From Dasypus novemcinctus (Eukaryota; Chordata; Mammalia; Cingulata; Dasypodidae): a DNA stretch of 64,000 nt. The notes below the pieces were generated by a model, which saw only the letters and a list, made by a program, of their open reading frames with translations, made no database searches and had not been told where the DNA came from. This document shows, piece after piece, positions 10,274 through 22,600 of this stretch. Location: the NCBI RefSeq assembly GCF_030445035.2, contig NC_080698.1, positions 2,425,501 to 2,489,500 of the forward strand, read 5' to 3'. Numbering within the stretch: the first letter of the stretch is position 1; each line of letters begins with the position of its first letter. The position numbers and the translations under genes are program-made.

Positions 10274-12844
10274 ATTTTAAGTTGTTTCAGCTTGGTCACA
10301 GGTATGCTTGATTGTTAACCAGGGCAGAAAGGATGAATGTGTACAGAGCAGGTCAAACTTATAAAAAAACAAAAAACAAAACAAAATTGGCAACTATTTT
10401 GTAGTGCTGCAGTGTTAACCATGACGTTGTTTTTGAAAACATTACTTGTATGAACCTAGTTTTCTTGTAGCCCTCTTCTGTTTGGGACTATGGTATCTAT
10501 TGTTGAAACAGCTTGACTGGAAACATTTTTATACTGTAAAAGTAAATAGTAAACACAGACTAGGAACTGCTTCTGAATTATTTGTCAAGAGGATTTAGCT
10601 ATTGCTTCTTACTGTTATTGGGAGGGTACTGGTTTGCAGAATCAGTTGAAACAACTTTAACAGACTTGTTTATGTAATATGTTAAATTATGAGCATGGTT
10701 ATAGGATAATAGGCAGAAATAAATGGCTGCCCTTCAGGTTTCACAGAAGAAAATAGTAAATGTGATTTGCACTGGTTGAAAATGAATAAGAGTTAACTAT
10801 AGGTTTTTTTGTTTGTTTGTTTTTTAAACTCAAACTCAGGAGAACGTTCTTTATTTTCTTAGGAATGCTGCTTTCATGTTTTATTCAAGACCAAGCTTAA
10901 CTCTGTTTGAAACCTGAACTCTGCTATGGTCAGTATGTATACAATCCGCTTTCTCCTTAAGGAAAAAGAAGCTCTAGAGAGAAAGAGTTACATTAGGAAC
11001 GCATTATCAGGGTTTAACCACCTTTGTGAACTTGTGTGTGTGGGCTCCTGTGGGCATCTTTTCTTTTAACCCTCAAACCTGAAGCACGGGAGTGAGGGCA
11101 GTGTCAGGCCACGCTTCCTTTGCATCCTGTGGTCATGTTGAGTGCCCTCCAGTGGATATACTGGAATGCTTGTGTGTGTGTGTGGTTTTTTTTGTTTTTT
11201 GTTTTTTTAATCCAGTTTATTTGTGTAGAATATGTTTATAAATAGTTCTGGTGAAAAAGCATCAATCAAGAAATCTTTTGAATTCTAGAATAATTTATTC
11301 ATATCAAAACAGCTAATCAAAAGGCTGGTTGAGCAAATGTCACTATCTCAAGCAATGTTTGCAGTAGAAAGGACGAAGTTACAAATTAGAGAGTTCTGTT
11401 GAGGTCACTTAAAATAGGTAATTCTGCTTGAATAGATATTAATGGTAAACCAGAAAACTCAGTGTAGTATTTTAGGGGGTAAAACATTAATGCACGGCCA
11501 TGTTAATGAATTATAGAAACTAAAATTCTCAGAAACAAGTTAATGAACACAGGAACTATTTGTCTAATATCATTTTTACAGTTAAACATGAGTTAGTGCT
11601 CCACTCATTTAAATATCAAGAAATTACATATCTGTGGTAGGAACTAGATGAAAAAGACTGTCAGCATGCAAACTAATATTTATTGTTCTAGTGACTTTAG
11701 GGCCTCATTGTACAGAGTTGTGTGCTATATGTAGGGTACCAATATTTTGACCTTGAAAATTTTCAATAAAGGCCTTCTCCAGACTCCTGTATTAAAGTTA
11801 ATGCTATTTCTTTTAGTAACATTTTCTGAAAATGCTTGTTTTATATCAGAGTTTGATTTGTAATGAGAATGAAGCTTAGTTTAGATTAGCCTTTGGAAGT
11901 CAAATGATCATTTTATGAAAGATTCTTAGTTAAGGTCTAAAATATTCTTTTAACTTTGTTCTTCAGAAGATGTGGTTGAAACAAAATTAAAAAGGTGACT
12001 GTAGAGGGAAAAACGTCAGAATGGCTCATTGCTCCATATTGCCCTTGGAATTCAGTATAATTTTGTGGAAACATGATTTTTTTCTATTTAAGAAATTATA
12101 TTTAGGATTTTTTAAAGGTAAGAATGTATCAATTGCTTTATATAAATAGTTATTTCAGGATAGATTAAGGGATCATATTTGAAATTTGTATTTAAGTTGA
12201 GGCTTAGTATTTGCAGCATTTATGTCTATAAGAGCAAATAGCTTCTGATCCAGTTTCTAAGATTTTTATGAGAAGTGAAGGTTAATTTTGAAAATTCTTT
12301 TAAAAACTATGCATATATAATTTACTAAGAAATGTCTACCTATTAGGGACTTAATTAATCTCTTGAAATTGACTACTTAAGAGAATTAGGAAATCCAGAT
12401 TTTAACATGCATCTTTTGATTTATAAATTGTTTGCAAGTGAAATTTGTATTTTTAAAACTATTCACAAATTAAATACATCTATTGGCTGTACACCATCAA
12501 TATGTAGCCTCTGTAGTACTCCCATTTGGAGTATACTTTTTAAAAAGACGATTCTACTAAATGGCAGGATAATATACTTCTGTGAATAAAGTTGTTAAAC
12601 TATTAGGTTCATGTTTAGACAATTAGAAAATGCTTTCCTTATACCAACTAATTATAGATTAGGAATTAAAGTCCGATTCCTATTAATTAAATTTGATAAA
12701 TCTGGGAGACCTGCACTTTAAATCTAGGAATTAAGACGGGTGGTTCACAGAAAAGGGGCAGAACATAAGAGCTTGTTCATTACTTGACCATCTTAAGTAT
12801 AGATCTTTAAAGTATATTTTTAAAGGAGGCTTCATTCAATCTTT

Positions 12845-13048
12845 GGGGAGAGGATGGAACTCAAAATAGTTGAGCGCCTGCTTCCGAGGTCCCAGGTTCG
12901 ATCCCCTGTACCACCGTACCCCGTACAAACATCACAAAACCAGCTGTCATTGGGAAGCGATGTAGCTCAGTGGTTGAATGCCTGCTTCCCATGTATGAAG
13001 TCCTGGGTTCAATCCCTGGTAACTCCTAAAAACAAAACAAAAAACAAT
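12845..13048 (+). mobile_element. tRNA-Ala-like SINE dimer (armadillo type)
   Basis: Two tRNA-like heads in tandem. The second has a good A box (TAGCTCAGTGGTT, 12963-12975) and B box (GGTTCAATCCC, 13006-13016). The first keeps a B box (GGTTCGATCCC, 12896-12906). The second head reads like tRNA-Ala over its length and ends in an A-rich AAAACAAAACAAAAAAC tail, so this is a Pol III SINE and not a functional tRNA gene. It lies in CTNNB1 intron 1. Confidence 0.75.
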
Positions 13049-15136
13049 CTGTGATGATACTTAAAATGCTGGAAAAATCCTGGCTGCGTGTACACAATCA
13101 AATCAGTATGAAATTCTATTGATGTCTTTAAATCATGTCCTAGTATTTAGCTGAAGTCTATATTTCTAAGCTAATCTCTCAGAATATATCCAAAAACTTA
13201 GTTTAGATGATGAAAAATTAATTAAATATAAATTTTACTTAAATTAGTGGCAAACTGCTTTTTGGTCGGTACAAATTTATGCAGACAATGAAGTAGATTT
13301 TGGTTAAGATCTTTTGCTGTTGGGACAAGGTTTTTCATTTCCAGAGCTTGAGAAGTTGGGTGTTTTTAGTCTTCAGTCTATGTTTAAATGACAAACTGTC
13401 TGGACTGAAAATACAAGTGATAGTCTGACATTGCTTTCTGAAGCATCTGAAAATAGTGCTGTAGGCTAGGCAGTAATTGTTTCTGTATGACCTGGTGTAG
13501 AACGCAGTGAACTTTCCATGAAACATTTATCCTAGAGGTGCCTCAGCCCTTGCCTCCTGTCTCTCAGCCCTTACATGACTCTTCATGGAGCCACTGGAAA
13601 GTTCCTCTTGGAGTATTCCAGAAATTTCCTTCCTGATTTCTTTTGAATTTGTTGAAAAGGCCTTTCCACTTAAGTTCTTTCAAGTTCCTCAGTTCTCATG
13701 GCCCAATTTTATGATAGTTGAAATAATTGCGAGGTATATGTAGATGTGCATATGTGCATACATACATTCACTTTATTGTAAATTATTCATGAAAAAATGT
13801 GAAGTTAGATTTACTGCAAAATTTTCTGGGAATGCAATTGGAAAATGATTTTAATCATTGTAGTAATTTGCTGTTGCTGATTTTATTTTAATACGAAGTA
13901 AACTGAATCGAACTGTAACAGTCTTTAAGAACTGTACTCATGAGTGTTTTCTATTTCAGTGTAATTAAGTGGGTAGGGGTGTAGGAAGAGTCAGTCTTTG
14001 AAGTTTTCCATATACTAGATGAATGCCAAATGTATAAGGGAGGAACAAGGGATTCTTGGAAATATTTTTCAGTCCATCTAGCTATGGAGGCTTCCAAGTG
14101 ATGTTCCACTCCCCTGCAGTGTAGGAAAGTGCTGGTGGAGAGACCTTACCCTCCTGTAGGAGCCACTGAAACAATGCGGCAGTGTCAGACATTACTTACA
14201 CCCCCAGTTCATGTGAAGCAGAAACTAAATGTAATTTAGGGAATATGGTATAATGACAGAGCATATTTTAAAATAGATATATAAACTTAGTTTTCCTGGC
14301 ATTTGTTTAATTGGAAAGTTTAGCTTTTTAAAAAAAATTATTGTGGTAATATAAAAAAATTCTCATCTTAACCATTTTTAAGAGTACAGTGTCATTAAAT
14401 ACATTCACAAAACTGTTGTGCTACCATTACCACCACCCAGTACTGAAACTTCATGACCTCAAACAGAAACTCTGTACCCATTAAGCAGTAACTTCTCATC
14501 CTCCCCGCTCCCTACCCTCTGGCTCATGGTAACCCCTAATCTAATTTCTGTCTCTTTGAATTTGCTTATTCTAGATATTTCATATATGTAAAATTATACA
14601 ATTTGCCCTGTGTCTGGTTTTTTTCACCTAGCATAATGTTTTCAAGGTCCATCCATGTTGAGGCATGTATCAGACTTCATTCCTTTTTATAGCTGAATAC
14701 TATTCCATTGTGTGGCTAGACCACGTTTATTTATCCATCTAGTGATAGATGTGGTTTTTTGCACCTTTAAGCTATTAGGAATAATGCTGTTAATGAACAT
14801 TGGTGTATAACCAAGTGCCTGTTATCAGTTGTTTGGGGTATATACCTTGGAGTGGAATTGCCAGGTCATATAGTAATTACATGTTTAACTTTATGAGGAA
14901 CTGCCAAACCCTTAACACCATGTCTGCACCATTTTACATTCCCTCCAGAATGTATGAGGGTTCCGTTTTTCCTGCATCCTACTCAAAACATCTTTTTTTT
15001 TTTTTGCTTAATGAAGTCCAGTTTATCTAGTTTTTTGTTTGTTGCTTGTGTTTTTGGTGTAAAATGTAAGAAATTGTTGCCAAATCCAAAGTCATGAAGA
15101 TTTTCCCTAAGAATGCTATGGTTTTGGCTCTTATTA

Positions 15137-15460
15137 CAGGACTCCCTTGGAGATATTGCACACTTGGTTCCAGGCCATTGCAATAAAGTGAGTCCGTGAA
15201 TTTTTTTGGTTTTCCAGTGTACATAAGAGTTATGTGTGATACACTATACTGTATCTTTTATTAAGTGTGCAAGAACATTGCCTTAAAAAGCAATGTCCCT
15301 ACCTCAAGTAATGTGACACAGAGGTAAAGTGCACACATGCTTTTGGGCAAATGGTGCTAATAGGCTTGCATGTTGCAGGGTTGCCACAGACCTTCACTTT
15401 GTAAAAAACACTACCTGCAAAGTGCCGTGAAGCAAAGCACAATAAAACAAGGTGAGCCTG
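15137..15460. mobile_element. Tigger1-type MITE inserted in the L1
   Basis: Starts CAGGACTCCCTTGGAGATATTGC and ends GGTGAGCCTG, resembling Tigger1 terminal repeats (CAGGCATACCT... / ...AGGTATGCCTG). It is flanked by the TA target duplication at 15135-15136 and 15461-15462. Internal text joins the two ends of a Tigger1 with its middle deleted ('cataagagttatgtgtgata', 'agggttgccacagaccttca'). The host L1 reads straight across the insertion. No transposase coding sequence remains. Confidence 0.8.
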
Positions 15461-16733
15461 TATTTAGGTCCTCGATCCATTTTGAGTTATATGTGGTGTG
15501 AGGTTGAGACTCATCTTTTTTTTTTTCCTCCCCCAATGTGGGCAGCCAGTTTCCCCAGCACCATATGGTGAAGCATCATTGTTTTCTCAGCACCTTTCTT
15601 CCCCCCATTGAATGTATTTGGCACCCTTGTTGAAAATCAATTGGCCATAAATCTGTGGGTTTATTTATAAACTCTTAATTGTGTCCTGTTGATCTATATG
15701 TCTATTCTTAAATGCCAGTACCACACTGTTTCGATAACTGTAGCTCTGTAATAGATTTTGAAAATAGGGAATATGAGTTCTCCAACTTTGTTCTACTCTT
15801 TAAAGATGGTTTTGGCTATTGAGGGCCCCTTGAAATTCCATGTGAATTTGAGGATCATCTTTTCCATTTCTGCAAAAACAAGGAATTTTTTATAGGGATT
15901 GATTTAATTAGTAGATAGCTTTGGAGGTAATATTAACATCTAAATATTAAATCTTTCAATCTATGAGCACACTTCTTGATACTTATTTAGGTCACACACC
16001 TTGCTAATTATTTAGGTCTTTCATTTTCTTCAGCAATGTTTTGCAGTTTTCAGTGTGCAAACTCATTATTCCTTCGTAAAATTTACCTAAATATTTTATT
16101 CTTTTAGAAGCTATTGCAAATGGAATTCTTTTCTTAATTTCCATTTCAGATTGTCCATAGCTGGTATCTGAATTTGCGTGTTAGTTTTCTTGTGGATTCT
16201 TGAGGATTTTCTATATATAGGATCTTGTCCTTTTTTATTAGAGATACTTTTATGTTTTTCTTTCCAATTTGGATGGCTTTTATTTCTTTTTCTTGTCTAA
16301 TTGCTCTGGCTAGAATGTCCAATATTAGTGGTGAAACCAGGAATCCTTGTCTTGTCCCTGATTTTAAGGTGAAAGCTTTCAGTTTTTCACCATCGAGTAT
16401 GATGTTAGCTGTGGGTTTTTCATGTTGAGAAACTTCCCTTCCAATCCTAATGTTGTAAGGTCTTTGTCATGAAAGGGTGTTAGATTTTGTCAGTTGTTTT
16501 CTCTGCATCAGTGATGACCATGTGTTTTGTTTTCTTCTCCCCTTCAGTCTATTACTGTGGTATATATTTCATTCATTGCTTTTTTAATGTTGAGCCACCT
16601 TAGATTCCTAGGATAAATCCCACTTGGACGTAGTATATGATCCTTTCACTATGCTTTTGGATTTGAAATGCTGGAGTTTTGTTGAAGACTTTTGCATTGA
16701 TGTTCTTGAGGGATAGTGGTCTATCATTTTCTT

Positions 16734-17109
16734 TTTTTTTTTTTTTTTTTTAAAGATTTATTTATTTATTTAATTCCCCCCTCCCCTGGTTGTCTGTTCT
16801 TGGTGTCTATTTGCTGCGTCTTGTTTCTCTGTCCGCTTCTGTTGTCGTCAGCGGCACGGGAAGTGTGGGCGGCGCCATTCCTGGGCAGGCTGCTTTTTCT
16901 TTTCACGCTGGGCGGCTTTCCTCACGGGCGCACTCCTTGCGTGTGGGGCTCCCCCACGCGGGGGACACCCTTGCGTGGCACGGCACTCCTTGCGCGCATC
17001 AGCGCTGCGCATGGCCAGCTCCACACGGGTCAAGGAGGCCCGGGGTTTGAACCGCGGACCTCCCATATGGTAGACGGACGCCCTAACCACTGGGCCAAAG
17101 TCCGTTTCC
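16734..17109 (-). mobile_element. Armadillo-type tRNA-derived SINE with target-site duplication
   Basis: Antisense copy: poly-T and AAAGATTTATTTATTT at the left (the 3' A-rich tail), then the body, then the tRNA-like head ending ACCACTGGGCCAAAGTCCGTTTCC. A 13-bp direct repeat CTATCATTTTCTT flanks it (16721-16733 and 17110-17122), and the L1 sequence rejoins across it. Open frames here (16716-17153, 16790-17050, 16848-17090) are SINE-derived, not genes. Confidence 0.9.
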
Positions 17110-17206
17110 CTATCATTTTCTTAGGTCTTTATCTGGTTTTCATTTCACAGTGATGCTGACCACATAGAGTTAGGAAATAAGTTTGGTTTCTAAATCCAAC
17201 TCTTTT

Positions 17207-17822
17207 TTTTTTTTTTAATTGATTTTGTTAAAAATATTACATTAAAAAAAATATATGAAGTCCCATTCAACACCACCCCCCCCCCCCACCACTCCCCCCC
17301 AGCAACACTCACTCCCCTCATCACGACACATCCATTGCATTTGGTAAGTACATCTCTGGGCATCTCTGCACCTCATAGTCAATGGTCCACATCATGGCCC
17401 ATATTCCCCCCCATTCCATCCAGTGGCCCTGGGAGGATTTACAATGTCCGGTGATTGCCCCTGAAGCACCATCCAGGGCAACTCCAAGTCCCAAAGGCGC
17501 CTCCACATCTCATCTCTTTCTGCCATTCCCCATACCCATCAGCCACCATGTCCACTTTTCCCACTCCAATGCCACCTTTTCTCTGTGGACCTTGGATTGG
17601 TTGTGTCCGTTGCTCCTCTATGTCAAGAGGAGGCTCAGATTCCACATGGATACTGGATGCAATCCTCCTGCTTTCAGTTGTAGGCTCTCTAGGCTCCATG
17701 ATGTGGTGGTTGTCCTTCTTCAACTCCATCTTAGCTGAGTGAGGTGAGTCCAGTAAATCCGATTCTAGGAGCTGAAGTCTGTTGAGGCTCAGGGCCTGGC
17801 TATCATATTGTCAGTCTATAAG
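17207..17822 (-). mobile_element. Xenarthran-type L1 3' UTR fragment, antisense
   Basis: Poly-T start, then antisense 3' UTR text with 'tccattgcatttggtaagta', 'gcacctcatagtcaatggtc' and 'ccagtggccctgggaggatt'. The related text at 26338-26622 is in the sense direction. Flanked by a 12-bp direct repeat TCCAACTCTTTT (17195-17206 and 17823-17834), which supports a target-primed insertion of a 5'-truncated L1. Apparent ORFs of ~95-118 codons in this segment have no recognisable product. Confidence 0.75.
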
Positions 17823-18318
17823 TCCAACTCTTTTATCAGTAGTCTTACTTGATATTTCTATTGGAAAAGCTACATGGGTCTGTGAAATGAAGTATATGAT
17901 AATTCTAACTTCTGGTTGTGAATATTCTCTGTGATTCATTCATGTAATAAAATGTTATTTTGCATCTGGTACTTGTCCTCTGTAGGTCATTTCCTGCTTT
18001 AATTCTGCCCCTCAATTTCCTGGACCCTGAGTCACTGCCAGCCTTTCTGGAATAGAATAAGAAGTAAGATACCAGAAAATTTAGAAGTCTAGCTGTATCA
18101 GATTGGAAGTTGCTTATGACACAGAGTAATGATAGTTAAAATAAGATTGTTAAGTGGCAGCTGAGTGTTAATAAAACTGGGTCTTTTTTGTAAGGTAACC
18201 CATTTATGCTTGAGAATGCTCTGACTATGCTAGAGTCTCAAGGTTCTTTCTTATTGCCATTGTATCCCAGATCCTCTTACAGCTCTTTGAGAGCTAGAAA
18301 GCTCTAGGACATGAGGGG

Positions 18319-18810
18319 TGTATTAGTCAGCCAAAGGAGTGCTGATGCAAAATACCAGAAATTGCTTGTTTTTATAAAGGGTATTTATTTAGGGTAGGAG
18401 CTTTCAGATACCAGGCCATAAAGCATAAGTTACTTCCCTCACCAAAGTTTTTTTGGAGCAAGATGGCTGCTGATGTCAGTGAGGGTTCAGGCTTCCTGAG
18501 TTCCTGCATTCCTGGAGTTTACTTTTCTCTGGGTTCAAGGTTCCTTCCTGGGGCTGGCTTCTCTTTCTTCTGCATGCTTACTTCCTGGGGCTCCAGCTTA
18601 AGTCTTGGCATTAAACTCCAGCATCAAAACTCCGACTTCAGAAACCCTCAACTCTGTCCTTTGCCATGCCTTTTATCTGTGAGTCCCCACCCACCAAGGG
18701 ATGGGACTTCATGCCCTAATCATAACTCAATCATGCCCAGGTACAGATCAGATTACAAGCGTAATCCAGTATTTCTTTTTGGAATTCATCAATTATTTCA
18801 AACTGTTACA
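18319..18810 (+). mobile_element. ERV-like solo LTR, copy 1
   Basis: A ~490 bp unit beginning TGTATTAGTCAGCC and ending AACTGTTACA (TG...CA ends). Flanking pentamers AGGGG and AGGGC are a near-match duplication. It contains TTTATAAAGGGTATTTATTT (TATA-like) and AAGATGGCTGC (YY1-like, 18460-18470). A close relative is at 48414-48957 and a diverged, inverted one at 60083-60690. No gag, pol or env is adjacent, so it would be a solo LTR. The class is inferred from the ends and could be another LTR or DNA element. Confidence 0.6.
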
Positions 18811-19779
18811 AGGGCTATTTAATACCTTTTCTTCAAACAGCTCCCTACCCTATCAGAAAATAAGCAGGGACTCCTTCCCTTTATCCATCTGTATCAAGAT
18901 TCCATCTTTATTTTACAGTGATGTAAGTATTGCATTCTGGTTGGAGGCAGGTCCTGCCACATGCGTTTTCAAGCACTTTGTTCCTGTAGTTATTCCTCTG
19001 TCTTCTGCATCACCCTTACTTCCCCAGACTCTAATCCCCTTTGCTGTTTTGGTCTCCATCTCTCTCACCTTTTATCATCAGCTGAAATCCATTCATTGTG
19101 CCTTTAGAAACCCATAGTCCCTTATCTCAATCTATTTTATTAATATTTCTTTTCTTGTAACCTAGGCTCTCTTGATACTACTACTTCCCTTGTAACATTC
19201 TCAAGTGGTTAATGTTTTCCTTCTTGAATACCTTATACCACTTAACCAAGAGGTAAGAAATGTAAAGTATTTTCTTCTTATTGTCTCTTCTTGACCATTC
19301 TCTTCCAAAACTTCAAGCTCTGGCTCCCATGTCATCAAATTATACCACCACTACTACTATTAATTTCTGTTATCTCCCAACCTTCCTGGTTCATTCCTTT
19401 CCTTACTTGAACACTTGAGCCCCTGTCTCATTGTCACTGTAATATTCTTGTCTTCTTGAATAAAAGAAAGCCTTATAATTATGAGACCTGTTACTAGGGA
19501 AACAGTCAAAGGCAGCAAAATGTCTTTCAACATTTTTGACATCTATGGTAGGGCACAGACAGTTGCTAAGGATTAAATTAAAAAATCTGTTGTCTTAAAG
19601 AATTGATGGTTCTTAAAGAGCTGATGCTATGGTTACTGTGTGGAATCAGTTGATGCTGTTTTTAAACTTGGGTTACGAGCTCATGTTAGACTTGGAGTTG
19701 GATCATAGACTTATCTGCACCTGTAGTTCTCAGCTGGAGGAGACAGCATCAGCAACATCTAGGACACTTAAATAAAACG

Positions 19780-20650
19780 TACAATGCCAGCATCCTGCCC
19801 TAGCCTTCCTTAGTGTAGGCGTTGGACAAAAGCAGTGAAGGAAATAGACAAAAATCCTTGTCCTCCTGGAGCTTACATCCTAGGACATGATCCTGGCTGC
19901 TGTGCTCATGATACATGTAAGTGGAAGAAGGGTGTGAACAGAGTGACCAGCTAAAAGGCCTTTGTACTAATCTAGGCATAAGATTAAGATGGTTTGGTTA
20001 TGCCAAGAAATGGTTAGATTCTGGATATATTTTGAAGGAGAAAAGGAAGGATCTGGATTTGGGATGTAGATGAGTCAAGAGCTCTAAGGTTTTAAGCTTG
20101 AGTAACTGGAAAGATAGAGTTGCATTTAGGGAAGAGTATAACAGGAGTAGCTTTGGGGGAAACTGGGAGCTCAGTTCTAGATATATTAAGTTCAGAATGG
20201 TTCTTAGACACCTGAAATGTTGAAAGAGGAGGTGAATATTAGAATCTAGAGTTCAAGGGAGAAACCAGGCTAAAGAAGTACATTTGGGAGTTGTCAGCAA
20301 ATAGATGTAAATACTGTCTGCTTAAAGCTATGAGCCTGCAGTGAGTGAATATAGACAGTAAAAAAGGAGAGGTCCAGGCTAACCTTAACTTCTGCAATTC
20401 TGACATAAAGGTCTGAGAGATGAGGACAAGAACAAGAGAGACTAAAAAGGAACTGTCAGTGGAGTAGGAAGAAAACCTGCTAGCAGATGTGGTAGCCTGG
20501 AAGCCGTCAAGTGTTTAACACAGTGGAAGCAACTGTGCCAGGTGCTGCTGATAGTTTGAGTGAGGTAAGGATTGGGGATTTATAACAGGTCACCGGTAGA
20601 GGCAAAAACCATGGTGTGGATTCAAAAGGGAAGTGGGGAGAGCATTTATA
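19780..20650 (+). mobile_element. Ancient interspersed repeat, family not assigned
   Basis: Text such as 'gttagattctggatatattt', 'gagctcagttctagatatat' and 'ttgggagttgtcagcaaata' reads like a widespread old mammalian repeat. Related segments occur in introns 6 and 7 (about 30345-30880 and 32600-33560). I could not assign the family by eye, and no protein is encoded. Confidence 0.4.
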
Positions 20651-21261
20651 GGCCGTTGTTTCTAGGACTTACGCTGTAAAGAAAAGCAGGGATGGGGTGG
20701 TGGATGAAAAGATTTTTCTTCTTTAAAGGGATAAATAACAGCATGTTTGTATGCTGGGAAGAACCAGTAGAGAAGGTGTTTGCAGGTTTGAGGAGAGAGG
20801 GAAATGAATGAAATAGTCGTAGAAGAGTGAAATAATGAACTGCGGGTGGAGCCCAGCCATTATTTTTCAAAGTTGCAGGTGTGATGAACACGATTGGTTA
20901 AAAACCATTGGAAGGATCTGGTTGCCCAAGGGATCCTTCAAGCAAACTTGGAGATCTTTATGGTAAAAAAAGACAAAAAGGCATGCATATTCTGAACCTG
21001 AATTCTGGTTTAACACGTACATGGTCTTAATGGCTGGCATATTTTCCCAAATAAATGGTCTTGATGTGGGTTTCATACATTGTTTGCTTCCATGTTTTTC
21101 ACACAACCTATTTTTGAAGATACCTATGAAAAAAATTGTGAGAAATCTTACTAACCTAGTTAAAAATACTTTCTGTTACAGATCTTCATTAAGGTTTTAA
21201 TGGGCTTAATTAAAATGTAAACTCATTTGCCTTTGGTTCTCAAAGGATATAGTCAATAGAT

Positions 21262-21560
21262 CAGGGTTTGACAAACTAGTTTGTACAGCCTGTGAACTAA
21301 GAAACATTTTCACGATTTTAACTGGCTGAAAAAAAACAAACAATATTTTGTGGCACCTAAAAATTTTATGAAATGTAAAATTCATTGTCCATGAATAAAG
21401 TTTTATTGGGACAAAGCCATGCTCATTTGTGTGCATATTGTCTTTGGCTGCTTTTGTTGTACTATAACAGCACAACTGAGTGCTTAAAACGGCTTTATAG
21501 TCCATGATGCTGGAAATGTTTACTATTTGGCTCTTTGTAGAAAAAGTTCGCTGATCCCTG
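21262..21560. mobile_element. hAT-family (Charlie-like) nonautonomous DNA transposon
   Basis: About 300 bp with imperfect terminal inverted repeats: CAGGGTTTGACAAACT at the left and AAGTTCGCTGATCCCTG at the right, reverse complements of one another with few mismatches. The flanking octamers CAATAGAT and TTGTAGAT share their last five bases, consistent with a decayed 8-bp hAT target duplication. The internal 'aataaagttttattgggaca' matches the familiar Charlie-type MITE interior. Confidence 0.7.
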
Positions 21561-22389
21561 TTGTAGATGATGCACATTTTTCATAAATGAAACTTTCATG
21601 TTCCTGAAAGCATTTAAATCTCTTCAGTTATATGTAATTGTTGTTGGCTATCCAGTCTTCTGTGGATTTTGTTTGCTCTTGTTAATTTTATTTGCTCTCC
21701 TGTCCCCTTTTTGAACATTTTTATTGGCACATCATTCAGTCCATCAGATATTTAAGAACTTAATATGTTCTAAGTACTTGTTTGTTTGTTTTTCATTTAA
21801 AAATCTCTGAAATTTGTAAGCACTGCTCATTATGCAACAATTTCCCTTGGTAACCTCTCATCTACTTTTTATCTCTGAATTTGCTATTTCTCTGTGCCCA
21901 GCACTTTGGAGACAGAAACTAAAGGCACATTCTCTGCCCTCCAGAGCTCATTCAGTGAGCTTGCTTTCTCTCTCCCAACAGTATGCTGCTATAGTGGGGA
22001 AGAGAAACCTCAAAAAAGTGGAAAATGTGGTTATCACTATAGGATATAAAGCAAAACACCAGAATTCTGGAGGTTATCAAATCCCTGCTACTAATTCTGC
22101 CTGCTAATAAAGCCTGAATAAACTTCCCTGAAATAAAATCTATTTCTTTGGCAAGTTTGAAAATTCTGGTGTTGTGTTTTGTTTTGTCAGTAGTGCTCTC
22201 TGTAGATGCACAAAGTATGGAGCATGTGTGATTCAAGTCATAGCAATGCTGTGTAGTCACTTTAAATAATGTAGTTGTTTAGTATTGCACATGATTTTTA
22301 AGAATCAAAAATTGCTAACCCTTCTCTTAAATTTATCTTCAGCGTTGACTATTATGTACTACTTGTCTTTGAAGGGAGTAGGAAATATG

Positions 22390-22600
22390 ATTTGATTTAA
22401 AGGGCACATGCCTATGAGCTAAATGAGCTAAACAGACCTGGATTTCAGTTTTAACTGAGCGATTTATTAGCTGTACTGTTGTATTAACTGCTGATAGTAT
22501 TCTCATCTGGTAATTGGAGAAAAGATGTTTACGTTATAAGGTTGCTAGAAAAATTCTGTGAGCTAACATTGGGCTCAGAACTGAAGTTAAGATTAATTTA
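22390..22600 (+). mobile_element. MIR SINE remnant
   Basis: Sense MIR signature: 'acagacctggatttcagttt', then 'ttagctgtactgttgtatta', 'tattctcatctggtaattgg' and 'ataaggttgctagaaaaatt', following the order of the MIR consensus core. Diverged, as expected for this ancient family. Confidence 0.6.

Larger units (their letters stand above)
14325..17206 (-). mobile_element. Old antisense L1 (3' portion) interrupted by younger elements
   Basis: Antisense L1 text is continuous across the interruptions: 'tattccattgtgtggctaga' (3' end), 'gccaaatccaaagtcatgaa', 'aaaatcaattggccataaat', 'tgtagctctgtaatagattt', 'ttttggctattgagggcccc', then 'cagtgatgctgaccacatag'. These belong to the 3' part of ORF2 and the 3' UTR. 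The host L1 is split by a Tigger MITE (15137-15460) and a SINE (16734-17109), and resumes after each. The frame is heavily broken. Confidence 0.8.

Noticed and set aside
12960-13030. Possible functional tRNA-Ala gene
   Set aside because: It has A and B boxes, but is followed by an A-rich tail, is preceded by a second degenerate head, and the acceptor stem does not pair well. It is a tRNA-derived SINE.
16716-17153. 145-codon frame, and similar ones at 25666-26138, 42239-42525, 46645-47138, 52218-52718 and 58293-58724
   Set aside because: All lie in antisense or sense copies of the same SINE. Their shared peptide phrases come from the repeat, not from a gene family.
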